Notes: generated from the sequence alone by a model not told the origin. DNA of 64,000 bases from Parapristionchus giblindavisi (GCA_943737045.1 CALSFV010000289.1:372001-436000); one strand, 5' to 3'. Positions 34,948 through 51,982 are shown, numbered from the stretch's first letter. Program-made: numbers and translations.

Positions 34948-36543
34948 ATGATGCCATCTATTTATATCTCACCTGATATTCCGTTTGTTTGTTCATTTCT
35001 TGTCCTCTTCCTCTACTATCCGAATACCTCTGATCAGCTGACTGTCTCAAGTACCGAGTATCTTTCATTCTGCGGGGGTTTATTTATTTATTTATTTATT
35101 TATTCTATCAAATATAATAATAAAAGGTGATATGTATAGGATCAGAAGAGGGATAGATGGATTTCCGTCGCATAATGCGATTTCGGTTTTGGCTCGGCGG
35201 CAGTTTTTAAAGGATTAAGTTTTTAAAGGTTTTATTTTGACTAAAATATAATTTAACGACTTTGTATGACTCATTCATAACTTTACGATGATAATATGAT
35301 GATAAGATAAGATAAGATATACTTTATGCGATGCAAAAATTAGTTTATCATTGTTGATTGAGTATTTGATAGGTTGTGGAACAGCCATAAATGAAACAAA
35401 TTTAAATACGAGGATAGATCAAATCTAGAATAGATTGTTGCCATGTAAAAGATATTGTAGCTTTTTACGAAGATTTAGGGAAAGATTTAACTAAAGGACT
35501 TTGAATATCATTTAATCTTATTTAAATTTTAACGTATGAACCCATTCAAGCTACTTTTTTTCTTTTATTTTCAATTTCATCTAATTTTTTTTCATTTCAA
35601 GAATTTCATCTACTGGTAGCTGGTTGCCAAGATCAAGATGAATTATTTGAACGAAGCTACTTGAACTATTCTCTACAATAAATGACATTCTCTTGGCTGT
35701 CAGATGGGATAATAATTTCCTCGAATGATGATCGATTCCACTCTTTGATCTATCCTCAATACGATCAAACGATATCCCAACCCATCTCCCGTTCCGTTTT
35801 TGTCCCCGTTCGACCTTCTTTCTGCCCATTATTCCACTTTTTTTGGCCGTCTCTCACGCTCCCACGCTATCTCTACCGGCAGTCTCTGACTGCCTGTGCG
35901 CTCTCATTATCGTGTACTATCTCGCTGCACTCTCTCAATTTCACACGCTATTTCGTCAGCGGTTCACTGTCTGCGCTCTCTTGAGATATCGTACTCTCTA
36001 GGTTGTCATACTGCCCAGCCACACCGTCCACCCTTCTCATTTTCGACCCATTTCACCCCTTCGTTTCTACCTCTCCCTCTCCTTCTGTCTCCCTCTACCT
36101 CTCTCTTTATCTCTCTCCCTCTCCCTCTATCTCTACCTCTCAATCTCTTTCCCTCTCCCTATCTCTACCTCTACCTCTACCTCTCCCTCTCCCTGTCATT
36201 CATTTACTTCGATCCCTACTATCAATGACCAAGTCTGTACATGACCAACTATCATTTCTCTTCTCCTTATCTTTTTTTTCACATTCTCCCCACTTTCGAC
36301 ACTCTCTATTGATTATCTGCACTGTACCTCTACCTCTCAGATCGCCTCTCCCTCTACCTCTCCCTCTCCCTCTTGCTTCTCCCTCTCTAACCTTGCCGCT
36401 GTTTCTTTCCCGTCTACCTATCATTACTTTTCTACCTCTTCCTCTGTAAATAGAAGGAACTCTTCTTGTGATTGAAATGAGTTCGACTCATCATTCATTA
36501 TTATCGATTGATTAATTATTAATCAATATTTATTTTTGAGAGG

Positions 36544-42487
<5,944 letters not shown>

Positions 42488-42616
42488 ATATTTTATTGTC
42501 TTCAAACTATTTTTTTGTTGTAATTTCAATACTTCCTGCACAGTTTCTGTTGTTCTCGTTGAAACCGGTCAATGCTATCTCAGTTTCTCTAATTCTTTCT
42601 ACTCATTCTGTTGCTC

Positions 42617-42743
42617 TGTTAAAGGGAGAGTGACCTCTCTCAATGACCTCTTCATTGCGCACACTATTTCTCTGTTCTCTAACAACGAGAGAGCGTTGAG
42701 TGTTGAAGAGACCGTTGGCAAAGGTGTCAGTCCCTTTAAAGGT
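42617..42743. mobile_element. TTAA-target hairpin element (family 2)
   Basis: From TTAAAGGGAGAGTGACC to GTCAGTCCCTTTAA, with the GCGCACACTATTTCTCTG and AACAACGAGAGAGCG core shared with 34694-34947. Its right end overlaps the TTTAAA that starts the next element. Confidence 0.7.
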
Positions 42744-42836
42744 GGAGATCCGTGAATTAAAAATAAATCAACACACAGCTTATCCTTCAATGCTCACAGT
42801 TTATTCAGGAAAATGTTCGCGGGACTCCACCTTTAT
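42739..42836. mobile_element. Short AGGTGGA-ended element (TTAA family)
   Basis: Ends AAAGGTGGAGATCCG and GCGGGACTCCACCTTTA as in 49313-49651, but the interior is reduced to about 70 bp and has no tRNA-like part. It lies directly against the family 2 copy. Confidence 0.65.
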
Positions 42837-42974
42837 CTACTTTTCTCTAATATTTGAATGATGATAAAAGTATTTAATTTATCCAATGGATGTTGAATGT
42901 TCGTCGCATGACGAATAGTCGTTGAGGAAGTAGAGGGAAAGGAATGGAGAGGGGTGGTTGTACAGAAAGAAATT

Positions 42975-43068
42975 GTAGGCACACCCGAGTTAATTTGAAA
43001 CTCATCACCTTGGTAATGCTCTCTCGCTTTCTTTCTCAACGAGAGAGCGTTGCCAGAGTGGCTTTAAA
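42975..43068. mobile_element. Hairpin MITE (family 1)
   Basis: AGGCACACCCGAGTTAATTT through AGAGCGTTGCCAGAGTGGC. Confidence 0.65.
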
Positions 43069-43230
43069 TAATCGAAGTAATATGCCTTCGGTAAGAATTA
43101 TGAAGAAATGCAATTATAACAGGTGGAAGAGAATTTTTAATTGTAATATAATATTTAGAGAAATAAATGTACTATGAGAACTATGAAGAATAAAGGGCAA
43201 AGAAATGCGATGAAGACAATGGTGGAGACT

Positions 43231-43440
43231 AGGGTTGGCTATCGCTTTGCGGGTTGCGGGCCCGCAATGGTTCGTAAAATCATTGCGGGCCCTCAATGAT
43301 CGCCCCCCCCCCTCCTGATTTTTTTCCTCGGAGGGAGAATAGAGCGATTGCAGGCCCGCAATCCGTCCACCTCCAATTTGCGGGCTCGCAATGATTTTAC
43401 GAGCCATTGCGGATCCACGACCCCCGAACTGCCCACTCTA
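43231..43440. mobile_element. GGGCCC-palindrome element with 9-bp target duplication
   Basis: Element AGGGTTGGCTATCG...CTGCCCACTCTA is flanked by GTGGAGACT at 43222-43230 and 43441-43449. Inside, several diverged copies of the palindrome ATTGCGGGCCCGCAAT occur together with a run of ten C. A 9-bp duplication is typical of Mutator-like elements. No coding capacity. Confidence 0.8.
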
Positions 43441-44138
43441 GTGGAGACTACAAGAATTAAGGGAGACATTTGATTAAAGGGAAGTAAAATATGTGATTTT
43501 TCATACATCGAAGGATAACAAGTATCTCTATCTCACAATCTGGTATCAAAAACATAACAATTCGTTAAAAAGAATACAAGATAACCTGAGCAGGTACTTC
43601 CTGTACCTCGAAAGATGAGAAAAATTTTTTTCGAAATTTCTCAAAATTCAACGGATCGGGATCATACTCGGCCACGTTTTGTATCACTCATGGACTATTA
43701 TAGCTGCCAAGTCTGGAGCCTGCAACTTCACTGAATACAGAGTTATGACATTTTTGCTCTATATCAGGAGTATCGAAAATTTCGATTTTCTCATAGGAAT
43801 GAATTAGCTCGAATGGCTTGCATAGCGGATTCAACTCCTCAGTAAATGTTGCTCATACACTGTTAACAACAAGCCTCAGAAAAATCCAGCTGAGGAAATA
43901 GTCTCTGCTGAGTAAGTACTAATTGGTTGCATCATCACTACGAAATAATTCGACGAGTAATTATAACAACGGGACTAGGATATGATGCCCACATGGCCCA
44001 TACTAACCTACCAAAACATGACCCCTATTGCTCATCTGAGTCAAAAGTTATGGCAATTCAAAAAAAGTGCCGCTGACTTTTGGCCGCTACTGTACGATTG
44101 AATATTTTGTATTGTGGCAACTTATGAGTCTCATGCTC

Positions 44139-44300
44139 GGTGATATCCCATCCCTTTGGAAATCGTCTATAGTCATTCCCATCCCCAAAGTTTCTAACCC
44201 CTCCTTAGTCTCTCATTTTCGCCCTATTAGCCTGACACCTATTCCTTCCAAAATAATGGAAAGGCTTCTCAAAACAAACTTGTCTCGAATATTCGAGGTA
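44139..44300 (+). pseudogene. Non-LTR retrotransposon (LINE) reverse transcriptase fragment
   Basis: The frame reads GDIPSLWKSSIVIPIPK, then HFRPISLTPIPSKIMERLL, the start of the reverse transcriptase domain in Jockey/RTE-type LINEs (wk.s.vipipK ... RPISLt...K..E). Only about 55 residues remain. Continuing downstream, a (TAAA)n run at about 44417-44440 could be the LINE tail. No endonuclease or catalytic YADD motif is present, so this is a dead scrap. Confidence 0.75.
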
Positions 44301-45190
44301 AGGTTTTCTCAGAAACACGCTGCATATATTACGTCTGCAAATATTACGTTGCCTGCCTTTTCACACCTGTCTTCAGGTTCTCAGAGAGCAATTTTAGCAA
44401 GAATTTTTAAAGAATATATAAATAAATAAATAAATAGATAGATAAAGAGTAAGTAGAACTCGTTGGAATATGAATCTACAAGGAACTCGATTTGGTGCGT
44501 AACTTTTCGTGCTCATGTAGTTTTTTGTAAAAGAAAAAAACAACAATGTAAAATTCACTGCGTAACTGCTCGAGTCTCAGTTCTTTAGAATATTCCCTGC
44601 CCTTTTCGTATTTAATTCCCTTTCGTATTCCACTGATCATTAAATTGTGGTTTAATCTCAGTTCTTCATGACCACAAAGACCAATGCCGTTAATATTTAT
44701 CATCATATTTATATTATAATATCTTTTAACGATTACTACGCATGTATATTTACAGCTTTCATTATACAGCTAGTTTACAGCTATGGAATTTCAAACTCCT
44801 CTACATTAAAATTACCGCCGCGCGACGCGCCATCATCTGCTTTTTTTCTTCAGTGAATAAAGAGTTAGAAATTATGTTTATAGTGACGCTCGACTGTTTG
44901 GGATGCCCCCACAATAATCGCACTTTTTGGCACTTCTTCGGTTTCCTAATAAGTACCCAATGTTTGGTGTGGATTAAATAGTTTGTCTAAAATTCGTTGT
45001 TTTTTTTTCAAAATTTTGAAAATTTAAATATTCCCGCTCATATTTTTTTGATTATTTTGCGAGAACAATTCTGACCCAACCAAAAACGTTAGTATGGAGT
45101 ATTGTAGCCTCCCAATCAGTTGAGCGATCGCTACTATTCTCATCATTCATTCAGAAAAAAACCCTCCGGTGGTAGGATGTGTCTCGGCGC

Positions 45191-45328
45191 TACACACAGA
45201 AAAATAAGTGTTATCCATGGAGCATAAGACCTGAGAAGTGTTATATTTAACACTGGTTGAGCTCGAAAAGTGTTAAATACACTTCTCAGGTCATATCCGT
45301 GTGGATAACACTTATTTTTCTGTGTGTA
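45191..45328. mobile_element. ACACACAGAAAAATAAGTG hairpin
   Basis: Outer arms TACACACAGAAAAATAAGTG and CACTTATTTTTCTGTGTGTA; inner arms AAGACCTGAGAAGTGTTA and ACACTTCTCAGGTCAT. About 138 bp. Relatives at 50404-50552 and 52496-52647 share the ends and the GTGTTA core. Confidence 0.75.
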
Positions 45329-45423
45329 TGCCGTATTGTGCCTTTATTGACCGTATGAAATACACTTGTTTATTTGGTACGAGAGTAGCCAACCACCACT
45401 GCCACAATGTGTTTCTATGTTTA

Positions 45424-45864
45424 CTAGGGAATGGTTTCTGTGGTGGTTGAAATTACGGTTAGTGACGTACATAGCGATAATCAGCATGGTCGACTTAGTA
45501 AGAATCAACTGTCAAAAGCTGCAGTTGATCGATTTTTTAAACGAAACCTGTCGCATATCCGCCGCACGAAAGACAGCCAAAAAGTTGCTTTTTTTATTTT
45601 ACACTTTTTGAACACGAGTTCGATTCCCCAGATAGCATTTTATGTCTGCATGGTAATTCCAGCAAAAAATTGCTGTTTAAATGGAAATTAAGTCTAAAAA
45701 ATCTTCTTGTGCTGTCTTTCGTGCGGCGGATATGCGACGGGTTTCGTTCAAAAAATCGATCAACTGCAGCTTTTGAAAGTTGATTATTACTAAGTCGACC
45801 ATGCTGAATATCGCTATGTAGGTCACTAACCGTAATTTCAACCATCAAAGAAACCATTCCCTAG
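45424..45864. mobile_element. 441-bp foldback element, copy 1 (TTA target)
   Basis: Long inverted arms of about 155 bp start CTAGGGAATGGTTTCTGTGG and end ACAGAAACCATTCCCTAG-like; TTA lies on both sides (5' GTTTA, 3' TTAGTG). The 3-bp TTA duplication and long arms fit PIF/Harbinger-type non-autonomous elements. The centre has GAGTTCGATTCCCC, a B-box-like string. No transposase frame. Nearly identical to 46632-47071. Confidence 0.8.
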
Positions 45865-45868
45865 TTAG

Positions 45869-45940
45869 TGCCTCATGCTGGAATCGAAACAGCGACCTTC
45901 TGTTTACTAGACAGACGCTCTGCCACTGAGCCAATGAGGC
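45869..45940 (-). tRNA. tRNA-Thr (anticodon AGT)
   Basis: 72 nt. The acceptor stem GCCTCAT pairs with ATGAGGC, discriminator A. The D arm is GCTC-loop-GAGC; the anticodon stem TCTGT / ACAGA encloses CTAGTAA (anticodon AGT). The T arm is GCTGT-TTCGATT-CCAGC with one T-C mismatch next to the loop. It starts 4 bp from the foldback element at 45424-45864. The stems otherwise support a working nuclear gene; the T-stem mismatch is a mild warning. Confidence 0.85.
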
Positions 45941-46364
45941 GGCTGATTCAGAATTGCTCAGTTATCATTTCGTGAAAAGCAAACAAATTATCTTGCTAGA
46001 ATCTTTCACTCGATTTTTGCCCCTTCGGGCGTTCAAAAATTGCATACAGCACCCGTGTTTCAGGGGCTGTAGCGGGCAATTGGGAAAAGTTTTCAACCAG
46101 CAATAAACGCACCTCGGCTAGGCCTCATTGGTCACGTTATCGCCACTGCGCAAAGCTAATGATAGATTGGAGTAGAGACCGGGTCAATCGAGAATGCGGC
46201 GCATCCCAGACAGGTTTGATCGACTGCAGGGTCACCGACATTTTAGACGTTAAAGGAATTAATATTTAATTTAATCCTTATTTAGATGAATTATTAGTAT
46301 TAGCATGAAACTGTGATTCAATAAAATTAATAATACATTTGATGAATAAAAACAAAAGAGGAAA

Positions 46365-46436
46365 TTCCGATGCGGGGAATCGAACCCCGGCCTTGTGGGT
46401 GAGAGCCACAAATCCTAACCACTAGACCACATCGGA
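46365..46436 (-). tRNA. tRNA-Glu (anticodon CTC)
   Basis: 72 nt. Acceptor stem TCCGATG pairs with CATCGGA over seven pairs, discriminator A. It has the A-box-like TGGTCTAGTGGTTAGG, anticodon loop CTCTCAC and T arm CGGGGTTCGATTCCCCG, all typical of eukaryotic tRNA-Glu. It lies between two foldback copies and upstream of receptor A. Confidence 0.93.
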
Positions 46437-46631
46437 TGGTGGAAGGAGTTTCAAGGTAGACATTGATGTTCAACTTCGATTGAAACTTGATTGACACTTA
46501 GGTCGACATCTAATTATAAGTGAGTTGAATTATCCAAAATAATTCAATAAATTTCTCTCATTTTCACACATTCGTACACTGTCTAGAATAGTATTCGTAA
46601 GAGTAATTTCTTAAGTTGCGCAAAACGTTTA

Positions 46632-47071
46632 CTAGGGAATGGATTCTGTGATGGTTGAAATTACGGTTAGTGACCTACATAGCGATAATCAGCATGGTCG
46701 ACTTAGTAAGAATCAACTGTCAAAAGCTGCAGTTGATCGATTTTTTAAACGAAACCTGTCGCATATCCGCCGCACGAAAGACAGCCAAAAAGTTGCTTTT
46801 TTATTTTACACTTTTTGAACACGAGTTCGATTCCCCAGATAGCATTTTATGTCTGCATGGTAATTCCAGCAAAAAATTGCTGTTTAAATGGAAATTAAGT
46901 CTAAAAAATCTTCTTGTGCTGTCTTTCGTGCGGCGGATATGCGACGGGTTTCGTTCAAAAAATCGATCAACTGCAGCTTTTGAAAGTTGATTCTTACTAA
47001 GTCGACCATGCGGATTATCGCTATGTAGGTCACTAACCGCAATTTCAACCATCACAGAAACCATTCCCTAG
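46632..47071. mobile_element. Foldback element, copy 2 (TTA target)
   Basis: Differs from copy 1 by a handful of bases. Flanked by TTA (ACGTTTA on the left, TTAGAGAG on the right). Lies in the upstream region of receptor A, 344 bp before its ATG. Confidence 0.8.
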
Positions 47072-47224
47072 TTAGAGAGAGCGCACAAGTGAGATAGTAG
47101 GTAGATCAGAGAGAGAGCGAGGAAGGAAGAGAGGAAATAGAGCGGAGTTAATCGATAGTTATTTCTCTGTTTAGCAGCCAGTAGCAAGGCAATTACACAA
47201 GTACATTTTATAAGGACTATATTA

Positions 47225-47414
47225 TAGAACAGGAGTGCACTACGGTATAATATTATCGTTTCAAAGATCAAACAAATGGATAGAACCTTATAGTAATAAG
47301 GCAGTATTGGCTGTAAATGAAAACCCACGATATCCTGATATTTGCACCTGCCATGATTTTCATCCAAATGTAGGCAGAAAAGTTATATTTTCTCCATGAT
47401 CTACTACAATATAA
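47225..47414 (+). promoter_or_regulatory. Upstream region shared by receptor genes A and B
   Basis: This stretch matches 56340-56500 upstream of receptor B (AAGATCAAA, GACAGAACCTTATA-like, GTAAATGAAAAC, TTTGCACCTGCCA, CTACTACAATATAAATGTC). It may be a conserved promoter or simply part of the duplicated block. Confidence 0.4.
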
Positions 47415-48699
47415 ATGTCAGCTACGTTTGAATATGAGAATGTTTTACCTTACGGACTTCACGTAGATCGTGACCTCAATCTTCCCGGTATTATTAGCAT
47501 GTATGCAGATTTACTTATTTATTTATACTTACTGTGCTTATCTATCGTGCAATACTTCATCAAGTACAAAAAATGTTCGAGTGCATGTAAATTATGTAAA
47601 AAAAACCCTTACAGTAATCAAGTAAATTATATGAAAAAAGTCAACGATTTATTAATATAATGTTCAGATTTTCCTATATTTTCGGTACTTTCAATATCGT
47701 GATTATTCATATTCCTTCTATTTATCTAACCGTATACCATGCAAAAGAAATGGCGAAGGATATGAAGATAGCTTTCATAATTAACGAGGTAAAGACAACG
47801 TTGATATATAATGCATACGTTATTTATTGATGTATTTATTTATTATTATTTATTCATTGATTATATCTTAGGTGGCTAATATATTGTTGGATTTTTACTG
47901 GTGTATCTGTTATCAACTCTATGTTTTACTGCCGATGCCAGTGTTTCTATGCACAGGATTTATGTGTAAATTCGGAGTTCCCGGAACGCACATGCTGGTC
48001 TGTTTCTTGTTGCATCCAATAATATAAAAGTAGGTCCGAAGAAGATTAGGCCATCATGACTGAATTGGTCATTAATTTTCACTGACATAGCAGTGATTTC
48101 CGCAGAACTTCGTGTGCCTTGGATAACGGGATGTACCTTTAAACCATCTGTCAAAAACTGGCTAGTGCGTTGGCATGGGATTGATTGTTTCCCAGCTGCC
48201 TTCACTTGTGAAATCACGTATTTCAAGCAAATGATTTCAAGTATTCACTCAAATGTACTGTGATTGTTTGAACTTAAATATTTTTCATATATACATTACA
48301 ATCTAACAAATTCAAATTCAACATAAATTCAGAGTGGATTGGCCGTTTTCACTGTTTTTGTCTGCGTGACATTTTCATATGTAATTCTTCGATTTCAATC
48401 GCGATTGGTATTGGAAGAAACGGATTCGGACAGTCTTAAGTTATTTTCTAAGTTTGCATTGAGTCATACCAAGATATTTTAGGCGACAGATAAAATTTAT
48501 GATTTTCATTGGAGTGGTTTTCTTGCAGAACATACCTAGCTTTATCATAAATGGAACCGAAATAGACGAGAGAGAAATTGTCTTGCAGGTAAGGTTCTTT
48601 GAATGTAGAAAAGTAATAGTTTGAATATGTATCTTGAATATGTATACATGCACATTAATGATAAAAATCCATTGCGGAGGGCATGGTGGCCAAAAATAC

Positions 48700-49020
48700 T
48701 GCTTACAGTCTTTAAAGAAGGGGACCCTCGAGTTTTTTCGGGTCTAAACTGGCCAGGCAGAATTATAGATCACATCTCCCTGATTACAAAAACAATTTTC
48801 TCTAAAATTTTATATGCCCCGGAATACCGTAAACCCGGGATTAGAGTTCACTCATGTCCAGGGAAAGGCGCGAGTTTTTGAAAATATATAGAAAACTGCA
48901 AACGGGATTCGAACCCGCGTGGCACGGTTACAAACGCTGGCATGTAACCATTTAGCTATACACGCTACTCTCTGAACCTCTCAATTCTGATAGAGAACAT
49001 AAGGTCACTTCCTATCTCCC
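48700..49020 (-). mobile_element. tRNA-headed SINE-like repeat
   Basis: The minus strand has TAGCTAAATGGTTACATG (A-box-like) and CGCGGGTTCGAATCCCG (B-box) at tRNA spacing with no pairable acceptor stem, followed by TTTTGAAAATATATAG, AGGGAAAGGCGC and GAAGGGGACCCTCGAG (plus-strand wording). The same order recurs at 55017-55640, so this is a dispersed element rather than a tRNA gene. Confidence 0.65.
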
Positions 49021-49097
49021 ACGTTCTAGCGCACCCCAAATCTCCTGGTTCCCCTTCTTTAAAATGGATGCTTGATAGTCTGGGCGTGTTGAGGTCA

Positions 49098-49806
49098 CTG
49101 ATGGCTCGTTAAAAAATAGTGGAAAACCGAAATCGGCGACTTTCCACCCGTTAAAAAAAGTACCTGGAAAGTCGAAAATGGAAACACGAAATTTGAATTT
49201 GCGCGCGCGCAAAGAGGTGCGGGAATTCAAATTCCGACTTTCCGTCAACGATTTTTAGCAGTTAAAATGGAAATTCATTTTTAGCGAGCAGGAAGTTGAA
49301 TTTCCATTTTAAAGGTGGAGACCCGCGAATGATCATGCAAATTTCCTACACCTCGCTTATGCAAGGGTGTAGTGATATGCAAGAAGATAGGGAGACTACT
49401 TATCGTTCCCTTAGCGTAGTGGTAAAACTTCTGACTAGAAAGCGCATGGTCGCGGGTTCGAATCCTATTGCCGAACTTTCCTATTTTCAAAAAGCGCGCC
49501 TTTCCCTGCACGGGGCCTGATGGTTCATTCATGTTTCTAGCGATCAATAAGCTGAATCATCATAAAATAAATAGTGTACGGTATGTAGAATAACTTTTGC
49601 CATGATTCTGTCTGCACAGTTTGTTCTCGAAAATATTCGCGGGAGTCCACCTTTAACTGCTAAAAATCGTTGACGGAAAGTCGGAATTTGAATTCCCGCA
49701 CCTCTTTGAATTCAAATATCGTGTTTCCTTTTTCGACTTTCCGGGTACTTTTTTAACGGGTGGAAAGTCGCCGATTTCGGTTTTCCACTATTTTTTAACG
49801 AGCCAT
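49098..49806. mobile_element. Long foldback element hosting a nested TTAA element
   Basis: Arms of about 150 bp: left GATGGCTCGTTAAAAAATAG through GACTTTCCGTCAACGATTTT to about 49264; right AAAATCGTTGACGGAAAGTC through CTATTTTTTAACGAGCCATT from about 49662. The right spacer junction holds the element 49313-49651 at a TTAA site. Confidence 0.75.
49313..49651 (+). mobile_element. TTAA-target element carrying a tRNA-like core, reference copy
   Basis: TTAA precedes AGGTGGAGACCCGCGAA and follows TTCGCGGGAGTCCACCT: inverted ends of about 18 bp and a TTAA duplication, as in piggyBac-type elements. The interior has CTTAGCGTAGTGGTAAAAC (A-box-like), CTGACTAGAAAGC, and CGCGGGTTCGAATCC (B-box). The copy at 30905-31250 keeps the same parts. 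Confidence 0.75.
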
Positions 49807-50403
49807 TAGAAGGGGCACTTGTCAATCTTGAATAATTCGTCGTCGGCTACTCAATCATAAATATGTAGTTGTAGCTCCCGGCACGCAGCACGCCCAGACT
49901 AATCTGTCGTTTAGCGGAAACCATTCCCTCCCCAATGGTTCTGTGCTTGATAAAGGTCATTAAACTGTAACTGTAGCTTCCCGAAGTATCTTGGGCACTT
50001 CAATACAATTCATCAATTGCTGTCTACGGAGATCGGATTGGTAACGTCGGCGAAATCAAAATAGGTATGTTTTCTTTTTTTACGTACGGCAGCGACGCAT
50101 TAGAAGAAATTTTTTAAAGCTTTTTTTGCTTTCAGTAGTATTTTTTCTCGTCGGCACAATTGTTATCGCCTTTCCTATGCTTGGATATCTTGAGATATCG
50201 ACTGTACAGAGGTTGCGAAAGAAGAGAAAAGAACAAGGATCGACCAAACACTCAAAGAAAAGTAGTGAAGGATCGAAAAAAGCGACAAGATTATTGATAA
50301 CAATGGTAATTGTTAGCGTTGAACATTCAGGTGTAGCAGGCCCGCAACCTCGGAGGGAGGGGGAGGGGTGAAATTGAGATCCCGCAAAGTCCTTTTCCTC
50401 CCC

Positions 50404-50552
50404 GCACAGAGAAAAGAGGTGTAATCCACAACACATAAGACATTTAACACATTTTAATATTCAATACTTTTTCTTAAAATAGCTCGAAAAGTGTTAAATA
50501 TAACATTGCACAGAACTATGTGCAGTGGATTGCACCTATTTTCTCTGTGTGC
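50404..50552. mobile_element. CACAGAGAAAA hairpin with GTGTTA core
   Basis: GCACAGAGAAAAGAGGTG and CACCTATTTTCTCTGTGTGC, with GTGTTAAATATAACA inside. It interrupts a GGGCCC-palindrome element whose ends lie near 50329 and 50681, in receptor A intron 6. Confidence 0.7.
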
Positions 50553-51871
50553 CCACTAGTGTCTCTCTTTTTCTCTCTTCGCCTTGCTAGATTCCGCTCT
50601 AGAAACGCTGTGCCACTCACTCTTCTTTCCCTTTATTGTTATGGGGATTTCAGCAACTCATAGCGGGGAATAGCCAACTCTAGCAATACTACTGTAGGCA
50701 ACTCACTGATTCTCCGTTTATTATTTAGCTTATAACTTCATCTACTTTCTTCATTACACCATTGATGTTACTTTTCACATTCACAATTCTTCCTTATGAT
50801 ATTCTACCGAGATGGGCTACACCATGGGTGCGGTTAGCTACCACGGTATGCATTATGTATACTATAGCAAACCATAAGACTGACATGACATGGCACTTAC
50901 AAAACAGGATGTCTTTCATATAGGATGGATTAAAATAAGAAAGTTGCCAGTGATAAATTTGCCCTCTCACTTTTGCACGCACTCTAGTACTCAATAGCGT
51001 GTCGGAGAACATGATAATAACAAGGGAGAATGTGCGAGAGTGAGAGGGCAAGTTTGCCATTGGCACATTATTGGCAATTTTCTTGCAGATGAGATCCATG
51101 AACTTTTCCAAAAAATAGAAAGATTTTTTTTCAGTTTCTCTTCACAGTAAATACATTCCCGACAACGATGGGATATATGGCACGGCGTACAAGCGCTAGA
51201 GTGGTATGCATCATTCTCATTTCTCTACACCCACAGAAAATTCCTCATCTATAAGTCCTTTAGTCTCTTCGCAGTCCTTTAGTTTCGCATAGTCTCTTTA
51301 GGAAATTCTTCCCTGTTCCCTCATCTTTAAGGGAATGATTACCTATGAGGGAAGTAATCCGTAAAGCGACGTTGTTAGGAATTTTATATCTGTTTATAAC
51401 AATTTCAGGCTGTGCTGATTTGGTGGAAGAAATTATTTGGTAAGGTTAAAGTTGAGAAAGTCAATGTATCAATCTCCTCTGGACAAAGACGAAATTCAGC
51501 CATTGTTAAACGAAATACGTTATGATTCTTCATGTGGATCATTCGCGGATCTGGTTGAAAGGATTAAATGGCGATTTTTTTAGACTTTTAAAGTTTTTTT
51601 TTTCACTTTTTATGAACTATCCATGTGTTCGGTTGTATCATTGATCACTGCTTGCACTTTCATTGATTTTTATGTATCAGCTGTAAATTTTACCACCTGC
51701 GGTATATAAAATAAGATCTTTGAAGAACCTGGCATTTGATACGACAGAGGGAAGTTATAGGGGATTTAACATTCTGATAATATATAAATAAAATAAATTG
51801 AAATTTCCAAGTTTGCCAGACATCTCCCGCTTTATGAGAATCTTGCCTCTCTCTACATTTCACATTTTTAG

Positions 51872-51982
51872 AGTGACACCACCAGCTAACTTTACTCTCC
51901 GCTCTGGCTATGCTCTCTCGTAGACAAAGAAAACTAACGAGCCAGAGTGGGGAGTTTTAAATAACCTTGGAATGTACTTTTA
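51872..51982. mobile_element. Hairpin MITE (family 1)
   Basis: CACCAGCTAACTTTACTCTC through GCCAGAGTGGGGAGTTTTAA. Confidence 0.65.

Larger units (their letters stand above)
25029..36543. other. 11.5-kb gene-free interval between cyclase and SMAD genes
   Basis: No exon chain found on either strand. It holds purine/pyrimidine tracts (25905-26098, 26243-26370, 30185-30230, 30312-30490, 32492-32780, 36065-36450), family 1 hairpins, family 3 repeats, two TTACGGCGG hairpins, one tRNA-bearing TTAA element and a 5S-like fragment. The cyclase promoter should lie just right of 25028 and the SMAD promoter just left of 36544; I cannot pick motifs for either. Confidence 0.6.
42488..45190. other. Spacer between SMAD and the tRNA/receptor region
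   Basis: No host gene found. It contains a family 2 element, a short TTAA element, a family 1 hairpin, a GGGCCC-palindrome element and a LINE fragment, in that order. 43450-44060 and 44440-45190 show nothing I can name. Confidence 0.55.
47415..51525 (+). pseudogene. Receptor A: seven-transmembrane chemoreceptor-like gene with a 1-bp frameshift
   Basis: Nine exons: 47415-47500, 47668-47788, 47872-47997, 48333-48588, 49977-50064, 50136-50305, 50729-50845, 51135-51203, 51409-51525 (TGA). Splice phases match receptor B throughout. The product resembles nematode Str/Srh-type receptors, expected in ciliated sensory neurons: a short N terminus, TM1 in exon 2 (FNIVIIHIPSIYLTVYHAKEMAK), TM2 in exon 3 (LLDFYW...LLPMPVFLC), then TM3-7. 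Exon 4 is 256 nt, one base longer than the 255 nt in B. The extra base near 48468-48471 shifts the frame and gives a TAG at 48480-48482, after which the original frame stays open. Either the gene is newly dead or the base is an error. Introns hold a family 3 repeat (48025-48142), a tRNA-headed SINE (48700-49020) and a nested foldback (49098-49806). The family is inferred from topology and motifs; another nematode 7TM family is possible. Confidence 0.7.

Noticed and set aside
34638..34976. 112- and 90-codon frames on opposite strands
   Set aside because: They read through the palindromic pair of TTAA elements.
44720..44990. Plus-strand frames with aromatic-rich text
   Set aside because: No reverse transcriptase or endonuclease motif and no continuity with the LINE fragment.
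48895..48968. tRNA gene on the minus strand
   Set aside because: A- and B-boxes are present but the acceptor and anticodon stems do not pair; it is the head of a dispersed SINE-like repeat.
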